Below, piece by piece: positions 1-10,860 of a DNA stretch of 64,000 nucleotides; the stretch's first letter is position 1; each line of letters opens with the position of its first letter. The notes beneath the pieces were generated by a model, which worked only from the letters and a program-made list of their open reading frames with translations, searched no databases and was not told where the DNA came from. The stretch is from Triticum aestivum (taxonomy: Eukaryota > Streptophyta > Magnoliopsida > Poales > Poaceae). Both the position numbers and the translations under genes were made by a program. The stretch is from positions 476,594,530 to 476,658,529 of the forward strand of contig NC_057800.1 of the NCBI RefSeq assembly GCF_018294505.1, given 5' to 3'.

Positions 1-2986
1 GGTGCTCCTTGCCCTCCGGTGGCCCCCTGGTCACCTCGACGACGTCCATCTTCGCCCACCACATCTTGCAACGGGCGAAGGCCATGTGCGCACCTTCAAT
101 ACATGCTGAGCGCTTCACGACGTCCAACCGAGGACATGCGTTCATCACCCGCCTCACGAGTTCGAAGTAGCTGCTGGGCATAGCTTCGGCTGGCCATAGC
201 TGGATTATCAAATCCTTAATGGCTAGTTCGGCCACCCTATGCAGCTCCACCAGCTGTTTCAGCTGATCGGTGAAGGACACGGGATGCTCCAGCGCCGCAT
301 ATTGCGACCAGAATAGCCTCTCCGTGGAACCCCCTCCTTCGGCTCGATAGAACTCCGCGGCATTGGACAGACTGCGTGGCAAATCCGCGAAGGCCCTTGG
401 GGAACTCCGAACCCGAGTTAGTAACAGGTACTGCTTCTCCGCATACTTGCTTTGCATCTTAAATGCCTTACCTGCCGTGATCTTCTTGGCCTCCTGGATC
501 TCCTGGAGGGCGGCCTGGGCCTCATTCCGGGCAGTCTCCGCACATTGACGAGCCTTGGCGAGTTCGGTCCCTTGAACCGATGCATCATGCTCCAAGGTCT
601 CGCATTTTTTCACCGCATCCTGGAGCTCCTACTGGACTTCTTTGACCCGGGACTTGAGCTTCTTACAATCGGCCTGCTGCTGGACAGCCTTCTCCTCGGC
701 CTCGCCCAGGGCCTTCTTCAGGGCCTCGACCTGGTCGCGGCTTCTGCACATATAACGATACCGCTGTCACTACACAACGCTTATCCCTTCCCAAACATAT
801 AACAAGTCGTTTCTCACCTAACTTCTTTTGGAGCTGAACCTTAATCTCGCCGAGCTCGTTCTCGGTCCGCTCCAGCTTCCGCTTCAGCTCAGAGACCTCG
901 GCAGTATGCGAGGTCGCGGCCAACAGCGATGCCTGCTTATTCATACATATTCTGTTAGTCTCCTACAATAAGAGGTTGATCCTCTGTCCAGTTCTTCCTG
1001 CCGAACTCCGGACAGTGTCTCAGGGGCTACTGAATACATGGGGTTTTCCTCTTTCTATGTCACTTACCTCAAAACCTGTCAACAGATTGCTGCAGGCTTC
1101 GTCTAGTCCACTCTTGGCGGAATGAACCTTCTCGATCAACGCACCCATAAGGACACGGTGCTCGCCCACAACGGAGGCGCCTCGTAGCGCCTCCATCAGG
1201 TCATCCAGCGCCCCTGGGTGGACAGGGGTCATCGGAGGAATTGGCACACCCCCTCCTCCAAAGGAGGGTGCTCGCCTGATTCCAAAGCCATATGGATCTC
1301 CCGAATCGTATCCGGCTGAGGGCCGAACTCAATACGGCCCTCTTCGTCGGTCTCCTTGGGGATCTGCTCCCCCATCTGTCCGGCAGCGGAGGTCCCGCCT
1401 TGTGGCACCCCCCGGAAAATGTCCCGAGCTCCTGCCCTCCGGGATAACACTTCGGTGTCGTCCCTGGCCCCGGGGGAGCAAGCAGGCGGTGGCGACATGC
1501 TCGCCATATCCGACGGAGCCAGCGAACCTCCAGATGAGGAACGCTGGATAAGGTCATGGGCCAGACTGCAAAAGTATGGATTAACCGTGTCAGCATAATA
1601 AAAAGAAAGGGCTGGATATGCACGTAAATAAGCCATATCGCTTAAGATGCGGCCTGAGGCCTAGTGCGGGGGCGTCATTCTGGACTACTATCAACGTCCC
1701 ACGCAGTGTTGGCCGTTGGGACGCCCTTCCCCTTTTTGGGCGCTTTCGCCTCCGGATGTGCTGGGGCCACCCTCTTCTTCTTTTTCTCTTCGGGAGGAGG
1801 GTTGTTTTCCTCCTCCTCCTCCTCTTCCTCGTCATTGTCCTCGGGGACGGAGGAATGGGCCTCGTCGTCTTCGGACGTCGCGTCCGAAGCGCCCTTGCGA
1901 CGGGGGCCACTCTTGGCCCCCTTGGCCTTCTTCTCCGGCGCCATATATGGCACCGGCACCAGCATACTCGCCAGGCGCGGGATGACTGGTTCCTCGGGCA
2001 GCGGTGCCGGACACTAGATCCGCTGCGCCTTCTGCACCCAGTCCTGAAGGAGCGATGCTAAATCTCAGACATCATCCTCGAAACATTCAAGTTGGGAATA
2101 CGTCAAAATAAACATACCTCGTTGGTGGGATGTTTACAATTGTGACCACGGTCTGAGTCCATGGACGGTGGCTTCTCGTCTCCCTTAAAGAGCAACTTCG
2201 AGGTCCCTTCATGAGAAGTGTCGAAGATCCTTCTCAGGGTCTGGTGCTTCTTCGAATTGAACTCCATAAAGGGCAGCTTCGACGCTGGCATGGAAGAATC
2301 CGGCAGACCAGCATCACCTGGATGACGTCGACAAGCTTAACATCCCTGGTCACCATGGTTTGAACGTGCGTCTGCAGCGCTATCAGCTCGTCAGGTGAAC
2401 ACCAGTCCGGACTCTTCTCGACCAAGGAGGTGAGCCACGTGGGAGCACCAGAGCAGAATTTGGCAGCTGCGGCCCAGGTGGTGCCGTGAGGTTCTGTGAT
2501 GTAGAACCACTGCTTTTGCCATTCCTTTATTGTCTCTATAAATGTGCCTTTGGGCCAGGAGACGTTGGATAGCTTGCTCACCATGGCCCCTCCGCACTCC
2601 GCATGCTGACCATCCACCACCTTCGGCTTCATGTTGAAGACTTTGAGCCACAGCCCGAAGTGGGGATGGATGTGGAGGAAGGCCTAGCACATGACGATAA
2701 ACACCGAGATGTTGAGGAAGGAATTTGAGGACAGATCATGGAAATCTATCCCGTAATAGTACATCAGCCCGCAGATGAATGTGTGGAGTGGAAACCCTAG
2801 CCCGTGGAGGAAATAGGGGATGAACACTACTCTCTTTGTGGGCTCCGACGTGGGGATGACTTGTCCCTTGGCTGGCAGACGATGGGCGATCTCCTTTGCC
2901 AAATATCCGGACGCTCGGAGCTCAGTAATGTCCTCCTCCTTGACGGAGGAGACCATCCACTTGCCCTGACCACCAGATCCGGAAAT
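1..2986 (-). pseudogene. Antisense PF04195/coiled-coil gene, copy A
   Basis: The gene lies on the minus strand, antisense to the retroelement. Exons read right to left: exon 1 2986-2118, exon 2 2043 to about 1660, exon 3 1565-1068, exon 4 932-818, exon 5 743 to beyond 1. Clear GT/AG borders are seen at 2117/2044, 1067/933 and 817/744; the exon 2 donor is unclear. Exon 1 gives the Transposase_28-like domain (PF04195 by resemblance: HRLPAKGQV, GLMYYYGIDFHDL, GLWLKVF). Exon 2 is acidic and lysine-rich, with long E and K runs. Exons 4 and 5 are heptad-like coiled coil. Damage: the codon aligned with the ATG of copy C is ATT (2984-2986), TAG stops lie at 2682-2684 and 629-631, and a frameshift lies near 2265. 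Its role is unknown; 'transposase' is a family label, not a shown activity. Confidence 0.72.
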
Positions 2987-3093
2987 GGTTGCTTGAGTGG
3001 AAAGGAGATGGGAACTTGGGCGCTGGAGCTTGAGATCGGAAGGGCGAAGATAGAGAGAAGGCGTGAGGAGAGGAAGGGGGAATCCTTATCCCC

Positions 3094-3100
3094 TTATAAA
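3094..3100 (-). promoter_or_regulatory. TATA box of antisense gene, copy A
   Basis: On the minus strand the sequence reads CTTTATAAGGGGATAAGG, about 110 bp upstream of the start-codon position. Copy C has the near-identical CTTTATAAAGGGGACAAGG about 100 bp upstream of its ATG. Conservation at the same place in two copies supports a real core promoter. Confidence 0.6.
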
Positions 3101-3529
3101 GGCAGGAGATATTAAACGCCTCCTCACTCGCCTTAGGATTCGCCTGTTCCCTAGGGCTGTATGAATGGCACGGTTGAGTTACCCATGCCCGCATTAATGA
3201 GACTCCCGTGATAAGGGGACATGATCTCTGTTTCGACAAGACGTGCCAGTAGCAACCGCATCTCGAAACGTGGGATGGCAGAAGAAAAATGGTTTGAAAT
3301 TATAACCGGACATACACGATGCCGTGTTAGAGAGAAGCTGTCAACTGATTGGATTCGTGCAAATTTTATATTCTCTCTGCGGTTGTGTATGGTGTGCATA
3401 ACACGTCCGGATACACTTATTTCGTCCGAAGACTATTCTGGAGTTCGAAAGGAGGGAACCCGCCTTGCAATGCCGAAGACAAATATGTGCATCGGACTCC
3501 TCGTCATTGAAGCCAGGTTCAGGGGCTAC

Positions 3530-4007
3530 TGAGGGAGTCCTGGACTAAGGGGTCCTTGGACGTCCGACCTGTTATCCATGGGCCGGACTGATGGGTTGTG
3601 AAGACATGAAGACCGAAGACTGCACCGTGTCCGGATTGGACTCTACATGGCGTGGAAGGCAAGCTTGGCGACCGAAGATTCCTTCTTATGTAACCGACTC
3701 CATGTAAACCCTAGATCCCCTCGATGTCTATATAAACCGAAGGGGATAGTCCGGAAAGGACACCACATATACTCATTACCATATTCATAGGCTAGACTTC
3801 TAGGGTTCAGCCATTACGATCTCGTGGTAGATCAACTCTTGTATTACTCATATTCATCAAGATCAATCAAGCAGGAAGTAGGGTATTACCTTCATAGAGA
3901 GGGCCCGAACCTGGGTAAACATCGTGTCCCCTATCTCCTGTTACCATTGATCCTAGATGCACAGTTCGGGACCCCCTACCCGAGATCCGCCGATTTTGAC
4001 ACCGACA
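3530..4007 (+). repeat. 3' LTR of element A
   Basis: This is a 478-bp LTR starting tgagggag and ending caccgaca. It has a TATA box (tatataaa, 3729-3736) about 200 bp in. The block aggtagggtattacct-like, then a cgaacctgggtaaac motif, then the terminal accgaca are shared with the reversed LTR at 47278-47747. Confidence 0.88.
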
Positions 4008-4245
4008 GGGTGCGTCGGAGCTTCTCTCCTTCCAGGCGGCCCGCCATCGCCCCACAGCTCCAATGGATGATGATCTGAGGGCTCATGCCGAGCACTGGGC
4101 TGCTTGGCCCATCCGGGCGGCGCCGTCTGCCCAGGAAGACCTCCACTCAGCGCTCCAGGCGGCCCGCACACCGCCCAATACTGCCGGACACTGACGGCGC
4201 GGGCCAGCACCGTCCGCCCTGGCACCACGGCGTACGTGCGTCACC

Positions 4246-5240
4246 GTGCAATCTTTGGGCTACGCTGCGGCGACGGCACCGCACACTTGTCAGGAGCAGT
4301 CAAACATGCGAGCTGCAGTCATCGTAGTGCAAGAGCTACTGCGTTGCAGGTTGGCAGAGGGCGGCTGTGATGCCCTGCTGGAGCGGGTTGCTGAGCTTCT
4401 TGAAGCCGCGTGCAGGGGTGCGGCACCCTTCTACACCCTGCCCATGCCGCAGGTGGTGGCAGGGGCGCGCATCGGTCCACGGCGTGCCCGCGCGCCCCCC
4501 GGAGCACCTGGGGGACCCGACAACGTCAGCATGGCCCGCGGCGCCGCTCGTCCTACCATAACCGTGCCGCCTCTAGGAGAGGCAAGCTCTGGCGGTCCCC
4601 TACAGGGACGCGGTGGGATGTCACCCCATCAACGTCAGGACCAGGTACCGGGCTTGGTGGCCCACGACGCGGGGCACCCAAGCGATGGCCCCGACACAAA
4701 AACCCAAGAAGCCTACATGCCCCGCATGATGGACCTGGAGTACATGTTAGGGGAAGGCCTCGGCTCGTTCCCTAAACCAGGCTAGGCAGAAGGGGCGCAA
4801 GAGGCTAGGCTTTCCACGAGGCGCCAAGAAGCTTCGCCGACCCCTTCAACGACAATAACCAATGGGTAGAACCAGTATCTCAGGAGCATGCTTATTCTAA
4901 CCATGGGCCGCAGGTGAACCAGACAACAGCAGCGGCCATAGACCCCAGAGCGGTGGCTCCACCCCCGGTGGAAGAGGCATACTGGGGGCTGCGTCGGGGG
5001 CGGAGCCAGGGCCTCCCCCGTGCAGCATGGAGCAAGGTGCCGCGCAGAGGTAGGTCCTCTGTCAGGGAAGGCCCCGGCGAGCCCTTCCCCCGGGCAGAGG
5101 GACCATGGTCGCCGAGGGCGCCTTCAGCGTCCTCCTTGCCCCTTGGTCTCGTCCTGGTTTTCGGACGCCCCAACGATGGTCGGGGGCGGCGCAGGGCGGG
5201 GCCCTCGTCTGGTGATATGAAGAAAGGTTTGCACCTGTGA
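4246..5240 (+). pseudogene. Probable gag remnant of element B
   Basis: Two open stretches in a GC-rich, Ala/Arg/Pro-rich region (4246-4785 and 4914-5240) lie where gag of element B is expected. The first contains an amphipathic stretch (RVAELLEAACRG) like the N-terminal helices of Tat-type gag proteins. No zinc knuckle or capsid core is visible, and the two parts are in different frames. The assignment rests mainly on position and composition. It could also be noncoding GC-rich leader. Confidence 0.35.
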
Positions 5241-6157
5241 TGGTCTCTGCTTGTGACACTCTCACGTAATAATGAGTGGGGTTGTACACGCCCCGGAGTC
5301 TCCTGAGTGCCTCCCTCGGGCCTCACGGGGGCTCTCGCCCACATCCAAGTGGAAGCACCATGCTCTGCGCTGGCCGTCGACACCGTTCCCCAACGACTAT
5401 GCTCACATCTAGTGAAAAGCACTTAGCTCCGCGCTGGTGAGAAGACAAGAAGACTAGATAGGCACCGAACGCAGCTATTTGCCTTTTGTCTCTTCTTTTG
5501 TAACCCGATTCGCCGCCTTTTGGATTGAGATTCGAAGTTCTCTTTGTGTTGTCAAAAACGGAGGGAGTTTTCTCTTGATTTGTGTCGGTTTCTCACCTTC
5601 TGGTTGCCAGTTTTTCTGAGGGGCTCGCACCCGCTTTTCCCCCCTGCGAGCGCCTCGCGAGCGGGGGCTGGGTGTGGTATGGCGCGCCAGGCACGCTCTG
5701 GTTGGCCCGGCCGACCACAAGGCCTCCCAAGCCAAGGACGCAATCACCGCAGGATTGCTGCGCGCATCCCAGCCGTAGTCCGGCAATCTCTCCTCACGAG
5801 TCTCTCTTGGGCGAGCCAGCAGGCCCCTTGGGAGGTCAAAAACCTCGCGGGCCCCGGAGATCTCGCCTCAGAAGGAAGGCACGTCTACGACCTCAGGACC
5901 TGCTCAAGGCCTACTGAAATCAAGATAAGTCTCACCGACAACCCTACTTAGGGGCTCACAAGCTCGGAATAGCATATTTCAAGTCCTACTTTAAAAAGAC
6001 AGAGCATTAATTTATACATTACAAGGGGCTCCCCCTCCAAAATGCTCTCACGCCTTGCGGGGCCGTGTCCGAGTCTTTGCGTGCAGGTCCAAGTGAAGGA
6101 ATATAGGCCTAACTGGATGTGCTACCTGTAGTACCGTCATGGTCGCCTTCATCCACG
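5241..6157. other. Noncoding internal region of element B
   Basis: This is GC-rich spacer between the gag remnant and the end of the antisense gene. It has an inverted pair of GC-rich blocks near 5640-5670 (cctgcgagcgcctcgcgagcg). I see no conserved domain. Polymerase sequence expected in an autonomous element is absent, so pol has been deleted or was never present. Confidence 0.5.
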
Positions 6158-6757
6158 CTACTTGCACTGGCTCTCCCTCACCTCGAGCCGCTCAAGCTCC
6201 AGGCTGCTCTCCAAGGCCTCTAGCGCCAGTGCCTCCTCGCGTTTCAGGATCTCCTTCTCTTCATAAGGTGCTCCCCTCATTGACGCCAAGACGGCCCTGC
6301 GCGCCTCGATCCGCTACTCAAGGGTAGCATTCAAGGCCTGGATCTCCCGTTCACGCTCCTCGGCGGCCTCGCGATGATGGTTGGCCTCCCTGGCCTCCTC
6401 CAAGTCCCGGGCGCTGGCCTCGCGTAAGGTATCAAGGGACACCGTGGCCTTTGCCTTGTCGCGCTCATGCTGAAGATGCCCAAGGTTGATGGCGACTTTC
6501 AACTGGTGCCACTCGTGAACCAGGCGAAGGTCCTCCGTCTCAAGGCAAGCTTCGACTTTGACAAGCTCTTCTCCGAGCTGGCTCAGCGCACCCATCGCCT
6601 CCTGGAACAGCTCGTGGCGTATGGTGCTACGCTCGCGCGCGAGCTCCAGTGCATGACCAAGCCCATCCTCCGCGCCGAGGGTTGTTGGGGAAGCTTGAGG
6701 TGGCCTGCCTGCCCTTGGCAGGGGGCTCGAGGCCGGTGCCTTCCCTGCCACCATGCG
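6158..6757 (-). pseudogene. Antisense gene copy B, coiled-coil C-terminal part
   Basis: The minus-strand frame from 6757 to a TAG at 6158-6160 is rich in Glu, Arg, Lys, Leu and Ala with heptad spacing (EEAREANHHREAAEEREREI). It is a long coiled coil like that of copies A and C. An in-frame TAG at 6314-6316 interrupts it. The upstream exons were separated from this part by the solo LTR at 6758-10855 and resume at 10856. Confidence 0.6.
6753..6757. repeat. Left target-site duplication (atgcg)
   Basis: This is the 5-bp direct repeat partner of 10856-10860. It exactly flanks the LTR at 6758-10855. Confidence 0.85.
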
Positions 6758-8245
6758 TGTCACATCCCTAGTTCTGGTATGACCTAGGCTTGCTTTGTGC
6801 ATCATGTTTAAATTTCAAATGAAGTTGAAATGGGGATGTTTCAAACCCTAGCACCAAAACAAATTCAAATAGGTTCAAATTAAAAATGGAATTTCAATGA
6901 ACCCAAAATGCTTTTCAAAAATGTTCATGGTCTTTGGATAATGTTGGAAACAACAACCAGGGGTGATGCACATTTTTGCTAGACATTTTGGATTTTTGAA
7001 TGAACCCATATGTATTTGAATTGGAGCTGTTTAAAATAATATAAATATTTTAGAGGCTCCAAAAATGTTGGAATTTGGTGAGGGCCTCTGGTATATTATA
7101 ACTAGTGGTCACAAGGAATCTCAACATTTTTATATTTGTCCTGGTATTTATTTTTAAGTCAAAAACAAATGTTAGAAATAGAAAAGAAAACAGAAAAAGG
7201 GAAAAGGCTTACCTGGGCCTTACCTGAGGCCTGGCACTGGCGGCCCAGCCAGCTGGCCCTGCCAGTCGTCTTCTCCACCGCGCCAGGAGGACGCCGAGCA
7301 CGCGCTCGCCGCATGTGGCCACGCGCCCGGCCACCTCCTGCCTCCCTGCTTGTCCGCGATCCCTGCAACGTCGCCATGCACCCCCTGGTCCCTCTCGCTC
7401 ACTCCCTCTCGCTCCTCCCCCTCCTCTGTCCTCTCTCTCGCACGCACCCGAGCTCTGCCGTCGCCGCCGACAAGCACCACCGCGGCCACTGCCTTCCCCT
7501 CGCCTCTCTGACGTGCCCACGAGCTTCGCCTCAACGCCCTCGCTCTCTCCACCGAGTCACGCGCCCGCGGAACGCCAGAAGCGACGCCACCGTCTTTGTT
7601 TCCATCGCCGGCCGCCAGAGATCCTCCTCGTTGCTCCGCCGCTCTAGTGCCTCCCCGAGCTCGCGAACGGCTCCTTTCGATGCGCTGTGAGCTCCTCTGC
7701 TTATCCTCTCTCTCCCCGTGCTCTATTTCCCTCTCTGGCCACCGTTCCACCGGTGACCGATTCGCGCCGCCACCTGAGCTCCTCGCCGCCATGGCCAGAG
7801 GTCGTGTCCATCGCTCCTACGCACATGGACGTGCTCCAGACCTCGCCAGGAACCCAACCCGCACCCCAACTCGCTCTCTCGAGCGCTACAGCTGCGTCCC
7901 CGCACCCGGCCGAACTCCGGCCGCCGCAAACTTCATCACCGGCCATGATCCAGGCCACCCCACGCCCAGCCGCGTGCTTCCCTGGATGCGCGTGAGTCCC
8001 AGCAGCGCGTAGCTGTGCTCCGCGCGCCAAATGGCGCCCTGTAGTGCATTTCCGTGTCGCGACGCCACGTCTGGCCTCGCCGGCGTCGAGCCATCGACAG
8101 TTTTGCTCGGTTGACCAGGGGATTTGACCTCCCCTAGGTCTATGACATGCGGGCCCCACTCGGTTAATTAGTCTAGCTTAGGTTTAAAAACTAATTAGTT
8201 TAACCTAGGTTAGTGCTAATTAAACTAGGTTAGTTTAGTTAGTCA

Positions 8246-8270
8246 CTGACCAGTGGGTCCCACTGGTCAG
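8246..8270. repeat. Perfect 12-bp-arm palindrome
   Basis: Arms of CTGACCAGTGGG and its exact complement are separated by one T. A second palindrome follows at 8278-8291 (ctgggt, ca, acccag). Confidence 0.8.
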
Positions 8271-8708
8271 GTTTAACCTGGGTCAACCCAGTTGGCCTGC
8301 TGACGCAGTGCTGACCTCCAGCTGACGCAATAATTGATTTCTGGAATTATTTTAACTCAGGAAATTCCAGAATATTGCTTAAACTTCAAAAAATCATAAT
8401 AATTCAACCGTAGCTCAGAATGAAATAAATTATATATGAAAAATTATCAGAAAAATGCAAGGAATCCATTTGTGCCAGTTACATGCATGAAAAACCAACT
8501 TATACATGCTGTATAAGTGAAAACATAATATGGGCATTTTAAATGCTTCATTTTGAATTGCATTTGAATCTTTGATTCAAATGGGCTTCAACCAACTTGG
8601 TAGCATCTTGCATTAGCCCAAACACTAGCATTTGCACATGCCATTGTCATGCATCATATTGTTGCATTTGTTTGTGTATTGATTGCCGGCACCGTTTCTT
8701 CTCGATAG

Positions 8709-8774
8709 GTTCCGCTCTGGAAGGTGTTCCCGAGTACCTGTCAGAGGAGCCGTACCCCTTCGTAGTTCTATCAG
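8709..8774 (+). other. Exon-like cassette inside the solo LTR
   Basis: A 66-bp open segment is bounded by a pyrimidine-rich AG acceptor (ctcgatag) and a GTAAGC donor. Its frame reads SALEGVPEYLSEEPYPFVVLS. A later acceptor (ttttgcag) lies near 10008 with a short open frame after it. This suggests that LTR transcripts may be spliced or that host exons were captured. I do not recognise the peptide. Confidence 0.35.
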
Positions 8775-10855
8775 GTAAGCAACCCCCCCCCCTTTGAGCA
8801 TTTCGATAAATCCCACTCTCTCGCTCCTGCCCCTTATACTGCATTAGGACAGCAACGATTCAAACTGCTACTTTCTGCTGCGGTAGTTGAACCCATTCCC
8901 GTGCATGACATGTCATTGCCACAGTAAATAGTTGAAACCCACTAGCATGAGTAGGAGTTGCTTGAGCCTTGATGTGCCTACTCATCCATGCTTGATTTCT
9001 TTATGCCAGCTATGCTTAGAGTTGTGTCAGGTCTGATTCATCGGGAATGAATCGGAGTGGTGAACATGTCCTACCGATAAAGGCTAAGTGTGTGAACATG
9101 TTTTGGTAAAGGTAGCGATAAGAGGCCATGTAGGAGTACATGGTGGGTTGTCTCATTGGAACCGTCCCTAAGCACTGAGTTCTGTGTATGTTATCCAAGT
9201 CCAGTTACTACCACACATTGGGTTCCGGTCATCCGGCCCCTCTCGGCTTATTAATCCACTTGATCTCTGTCCAGGAGTTGCAACTAGTTTCTGGCGTTTG
9301 TAGGTAGTGCTACTTGTCTACCAGGTGGTGTCTGACGGGACGGGCTTGGGACAGATTAGGCACCGTGGCACGGTGTACCAAGTGGCACCCGGATGGTGGG
9401 CTTGGGAACCCTGCACACATCGTTTGGGCCATACTGGAGACTTCGGCCGGAACTCCTTGCGGATGGAACTCGAATAGGTGATAAACCTGGACGAGAGACT
9501 TGTGTGGTTAGTCAGGTCGTGGCCGACACCCTCGCCCAGCTTCCGCTTGAAGGTTGCCAATGTACATGACGTGTACAGGGCTATAAGTGGCGAGAGCGTG
9601 TGTGAAGAAGTACACCCTGCAGGGTTAACATTATCTATTCGAATAGTCGTTTTCCTCGGATATGGAAACTTGGAGGACTTATGTAGTACATAGACAACTT
9701 GAAGTGGATACTCTAAAATCCACAAGATAAGCGTGAGTGCTATGGATGACCTTCTCGTAGGGAGACGGGAACAGATCCATAGTGGAGTATTGATATGGTG
9801 AATATGTGGACTCGTGTGCGTCTTCTCACCTCAAAGAAGTTTCTGATACTCGTAGTATTGGTTAGCCACTGAGTCAAAGCTGGCTTGCTGCTGTTAACTC
9901 CACCACCACCACCACCCCCCTTGTTGATAATGTTGCATATGTAGATAGTTCTGATGTAAGACTTGCTGAGTACCTTTGTACTCACGTTTGCTTATTTATG
10001 TTTTGCAGTTGGTTACACTAGTGACTTCGACGAGTAGCTTGTATCCCAGCTACGATCTTGTACCCTTGGGAGGGTCATGTTTAGTCAGGCTTCTTAGTCT
10101 TTTCCTTTTGTAGTTGTCTGTACTCAGACATGTAAGGCTTCCGTTGCTTGTATGCTCTGAATGATGGGTCATGAGACCCCTGTTTGTATTGAATGCTATG
10201 TGGCTCTTCTGGGCCTTTATCTTTATGAGTTTGAGTTATGTTGTGATGCCATGTTGTACAACACATACTTGCATGTTATGCGTACGTGTAACGTGTATTG
10301 CTATGTGTGGGATCCGACAACCTAGTTGTTTACCTCTGGTAGCCTCTCTTATGAGGAAATGTAGTCTTGTGCTTCCATGATCCATAGTAGTCCGCTACAG
10401 CCCGGATCACCGAAATCCTGCTAGCCCAGCACTACTGCTCCGGAACACCTGACTGGCCGGCATGTGATTCACTTCGTTCCTGTGTCTGTCCCTTCGGGGA
10501 AATGTCACGCGATGACATCTGGAGTCTTGCCTAGCCTGCTGCAGCCCGGGTTCCCGGAGTCCTGTTAGCCCAGTGCTACAGCCCGGATTCATAAGCTGTT
10601 GACCGACATGCTCGAGGTTGATTCATGTATGCATGTCCCTGTAAGTTAGTGCTACTTTGGGTTCACGACTAGTCATGTCGGCCCGGGTTCTCTGTCATAT
10701 GGATGCTAGCGACACTATCATATACGTGAGCCAAAAGGCGCAAACGGTCCCAGGCCAGGTAAGGTGGCACCCATGGGAATACCGTGTGTGAGGCCGCAAA
10801 GTGATATGAAGTGTTACATGCTAGATCGGTGTGACTTAGGATCGAGGTCCCGACA

Positions 10856-10860
10856 ATGCG
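10856..10860. repeat. Right target-site duplication (atgcg)
   Basis: This is the partner of 6753-6757. Confidence 0.85.

Larger units (their letters stand above)
1..4007 (+). mobile_element. Ty3/gypsy element A (Fatima-like, Tat-type), 3' part
   Basis: The element runs in from the left edge and ends in a TG...CA LTR at 3530-4007. A purine-rich stretch (caggggctac) lies directly before the LTR, so this is the 3' LTR of a plus-strand element. The internal part in view holds only an antisense gene, not gag-pol. The LTR and internal region match the second copy at 47278-64000 in opposite orientation. The name Fatima-like rests on my memory of the LTR start tgagggagtcctgga and end. The bases after the LTR (gggtg) would be its target duplication, but the partner lies outside the window. 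The flank at 4008 reads as gag-like sequence of element B, so A probably inserted into B. Confidence 0.8.
6758..10855. mobile_element. 4.1-kb solo LTR of a long-LTR retrotransposon
   Basis: The unit starts tgtcacatcc and ends ggtcccgaca (terminal TGTC/GACA). It is flanked by identical 5-bp repeats (atgcg) and has no internal region, so it is a solo LTR or a single-LTR unit. LTRs this long occur in Triticeae LARD-type groups such as Sukkula and in Erika-like elements; I cannot name the family. It contains an AT-rich start, a GC- and CT-rich block (7190-8160), clustered palindromes near 8246-8291, an exon-like cassette (8709-8774), a C10 run (8783-8792), a CCA repeat (9900-9917) and a dispersed repeat (ctacagcccgg ... 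tagcccag) at about 10395-10440 and 10540-10610. Open frames in the GC-rich block occur on both strands and look like composition effects. Confidence 0.78.

Noticed and set aside
7136..8159. Several open frames of 100-190 codons on both strands in the GC-rich part of the long LTR
   Set aside because: Frames overlap on all strands, show no domain and consist of Arg/Pro/Ser/Ala runs typical of GC-rich low-complexity sequence.
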